DNA of 15,809 nucleotides from JAQVWU01 sp964628455 (GTDB lineage Bacteria; Bacillota; Clostridia; Oscillospirales; CAG-272): NCBI GenBank assembly GCA_964628455.1, contig CAZVPD010000089.1, positions 1-15,809 on the forward strand, written 5' to 3'. The position numbers were made by a program, and so were the translations under genes. The notes under the pieces are model-generated. The model was not told where the DNA came from. It did not search any database and worked only from the letters and a program-made list of their open reading frames with translations. Positions 14,772 to 15,809 of this stretch are shown here, piece by piece (position 1 is the first letter of the stretch; every line of letters starts with the position of its first letter).

Positions 14772-15641
14772 TTAAAGTGTGACTTTCATGCCGTCGTAAG
14801 AAACGGCGAAACCCGCTTCGCCGGCGATCTCCTCGAATTCCGCGAGTGAATAATGCCTGCCGTCCGCTATAAAGCCGTTGTGCGAAAAATGATGGACGAT
14901 GAAGCGGGTGTCCCTGTCCGCCGTACCGGCTTCCGTCAGCCTCCGCTTCATCTCGACGCAGGCGTTAAGGCCCATGTGGTTGCGGTCTCCCCCCTGCATT
15001 ACGTTGGTGCAGTCCAGGCTGATGACGCCGCAGCGCCTGCCGTGCAGGAATTCGATCGTTTTTTCGGGAAACAGCCCCGTGTCATGTCCGTAGAGAAAGC
15101 GCCTGACCTCCCCGTCCTTCATTTCCTCAAGCAGGTACATCCGGCACTCCTCATGACGGTCGTGGTCGGCCGGCAGGGGGGTCGCCGTGATGTCCGCGCC
15201 GGTCGTGAACGGCACGAAAAGAGGAGCGTAGGAAAACGAAAGGCCTTCCGTTCTGCCCGACCCCGTTTCGGCGCCCGGCAGATAATGCGACAGCTTCAGT
15301 CCCGTTTTCATATTGCCGTAAACGCGAAGACCGGCGTCATCCGGACGGCGCGCGCAGTAGACGGGCGTCCTGCGCGTCGAGAGCTCATACGCGTCAAAGT
15401 GGTCCTCGTGCGAGTGCGTGACGATCAGGTCGGTGATGCCGGGGAGAGATACTCCCGCCCTCATAGCTCCGTAATAGATGTCAGGCGGGATGTCGACCAG
15501 CAGCTTTCCGCTGACGCAGATCCCCGACCTGCCCCTAATCTCCCGCCCCCCGTTTTCGCGCGCCGAAGCGCAGACGGGACATGTGCAGAACAAAGCCGGC
15601 AGCCCTTCGGAAGCCGCCGTTCCGATATAAATGATCTCCAT
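14772..15641 (-). CDS. PhnP-like metallo-beta-lactamase-fold hydrolase
   Basis: A 289-residue cytosolic metallohydrolase with no signal peptide. The metal site has HSHEDHFD (H76, H78, D80, H81), H160 in PADHDRH, D187 in YGHDTG, and the later histidines H222 and H250/H251 (HHFSHNG). An N-terminal CTCPVC (C19, C21, C24) after GTAASEGLPALF matches PhnP-type proteins, where such cysteines hold a structural zinc. PhnP opens phosphoribosyl 1,2-cyclic phosphate in phosphonate breakdown, but no other phn gene is present, so the substrate here is open; a cyclic phosphodiester is a reasonable inference. First gene of the operon with the glycerol-1-phosphate dehydrogenase. Its TAA is in the same frame as that gene. 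The start ATG at 15641 has only a weak AAAGAGAA before it, about 53 bases after the expected transcription start. Confidence 0.85.
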   Translation of the reverse strand: MEIIYIGTAASEGLPALFCTCPVCASARENGGREIRGRSGICVSGKLLVDIPPDIYYGAMRAGVSLPGITDLIVTHSHEDHFDAYELSTRRTPVYCARRPDDAGLRVYGNMKTGLKLSHYLPGAETGSGRTEGLSFSYAPLFVPFTTGADITATPLPADHDRHEECRMYLLEEMKDGEVRRFLYGHDTGLFPEKTIEFLHGRRCGVISLDCTNVMQGGDRNHMGLNACVEMKRRLTEAGTADRDTRFIVHHFSHNGFIADGRHYSLAEFEEIAGEAGFAVSYDGMKVTL

Positions 15642-15674
15642 TTTAAATTCTCTTTCGTGTCTGATGGATTTTAT

Positions 15675-15688
15675 GCCGTTTGCACGGC
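15675..15688. repeat. Small inverted repeat in the leader of the hydrolase operon
   Basis: GCCGT-TTGC-ACGGC is a five-base-pair hairpin or operator-like palindrome between the promoter (15702-15730) and the hydrolase start. It may be an mRNA stabiliser, a repressor half-site pair or chance. Confidence 0.3.
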
Positions 15689-15701
15689 GATATCAGGCAG
15701 A

Positions 15702-15730
15702 ATTATATCGCTTTTATTAATTTTTGTCAA
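15702..15730 (-). promoter_or_regulatory. Consensus promoter of the hydrolase / glycerol-1-phosphate dehydrogenase operon
   Basis: On the minus strand, TTGACA (15730-15725) and TATAAT (15707-15702) are 17 bases apart, a full sigma-A consensus. Its -35 box is five bases from the -35 box of the divergent tRNA promoter. Confidence 0.85.
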
Positions 15731-15742
15731 GTGTATTGACAA
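15724..15742. repeat. Palindrome formed by two back-to-back -35 boxes
   Basis: TTGTCAA and TTGACAA form seven-base inverted arms around GTGTA. The symmetry contains the -35 hexamers of both divergent promoters, so polymerases or a dimeric regulator could compete here. It may simply follow from two consensus -35 boxes facing away from each other. Confidence 0.6.
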
Positions 15743-15764
15743 ATACCCGTATTTATGATATACT
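15736..15764 (+). promoter_or_regulatory. Promoter of the tRNA-Leu gene
   Basis: TTGACA (15736-15741) and TATACT (15759-15764) are 17 bases apart. Transcription from about 15771 leaves a 19-base leader before the tRNA, as is usual for stable RNA genes. Confidence 0.85.
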
Positions 15765-15789
15765 TATCATCGTTCGGTACATGATACAT

Positions 15790-15809
15790 GCCGGAGTGGC
15801 GAAACTGGC
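15790..15809 (+). tRNA. tRNA-Leu, 5' end only (cut by right edge)
   Basis: The last 20 bases begin GCCGGAG (5' acceptor strand), then TG and the D-arm start GCGAAACTGGC, matching the beginning of bacterial class II tRNA-Leu genes (GCCGGxGTGGxGxAACTGGC). The anticodon and 3' half are outside the window, so the isoacceptor is unknown. A strong promoter with a 19-base leader supports the call. Confidence 0.8.

Noticed and set aside
14853..15758. A 301-codon plus-strand open frame opposite the hydrolase gene
   Set aside because: It runs through the metal-site codons of the hydrolase, the leader and the divergent promoter region, and is rich in Arg/Val/Ala without a motif.
1..15809. CRISPR array, insertion sequence, phage or toxin-antitoxin genes
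   Set aside because: I saw no regularly spaced repeats, transposase-like protein, terminal inverted repeats with target duplication, or small paired genes.

Overview
The window looks like a chromosomal segment from an uncultured Gram-positive anaerobe of the class Clostridia (Oscillospiraceae or Christensenellales type). This is inferred from the PyrK/PyrD class 1B dihydroorotate dehydrogenase pair, a sigma factor paired with a DUF4367-type anti-sigma protein, near-consensus TTGACA-17-TATAAT promoters, lipoprotein signals, and a surface protein with a cell-wall-sorting-like tail. Most of the window is G+C rich. The first ~1.2 kb is visibly A+T rich.

Layout. 1-1133 (minus): an ECF-like sigma factor and, overlapping it by one base, a membrane protein with a DUF4367-type signature that runs off the left edge. 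1190-2389 (minus): an MFS transporter. 2622-4366 (plus): a consensus promoter followed by overlapping pyrK and pyrD, the last redox step of pyrimidine synthesis that yields orotate. 4450-9699 (plus): a giant lipoprotein of the alpha-2-macroglobulin family with no thioester motif. It converges on the next gene, and a 13-bp-arm palindrome (9766-9793) lies between them as a two-way terminator.

9802-12207 (minus): a lipoprotein with a predicted GH99/GH71-like barrel between two beta-rich domains. 12361-13254 (minus): a secreted, probably abundant CBM9-like surface protein ending in a Pro/Glu/Ala linker, a QTAD motif, a membrane helix and a basic tail. Each has its own strong promoter, and a terminator lies between them. 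13554-15641 (minus): a two-gene operon of a PhnP-like metallo-beta-lactamase-fold hydrolase followed by an sn-glycerol-1-phosphate dehydrogenase. It is read from a consensus promoter placed back to back with the promoter of a tRNA-Leu gene that begins at 15790 and is cut by the right edge.

How the parts may work together. The three envelope proteins (macroglobulin, barrel lipoprotein, CBM9-like protein) would all sit outside the membrane and suggest glycan handling plus protection against proteases or envelope damage; that link is inference. I see no CRISPR array, insertion sequence, phage gene or clear defence system. The points most worth a second look are the glycerol-1-phosphate dehydrogenase gene, which seems to lack a normal start codon for its conserved N-terminus, and the unassigned barrel lipoprotein and QTAD-tailed protein.
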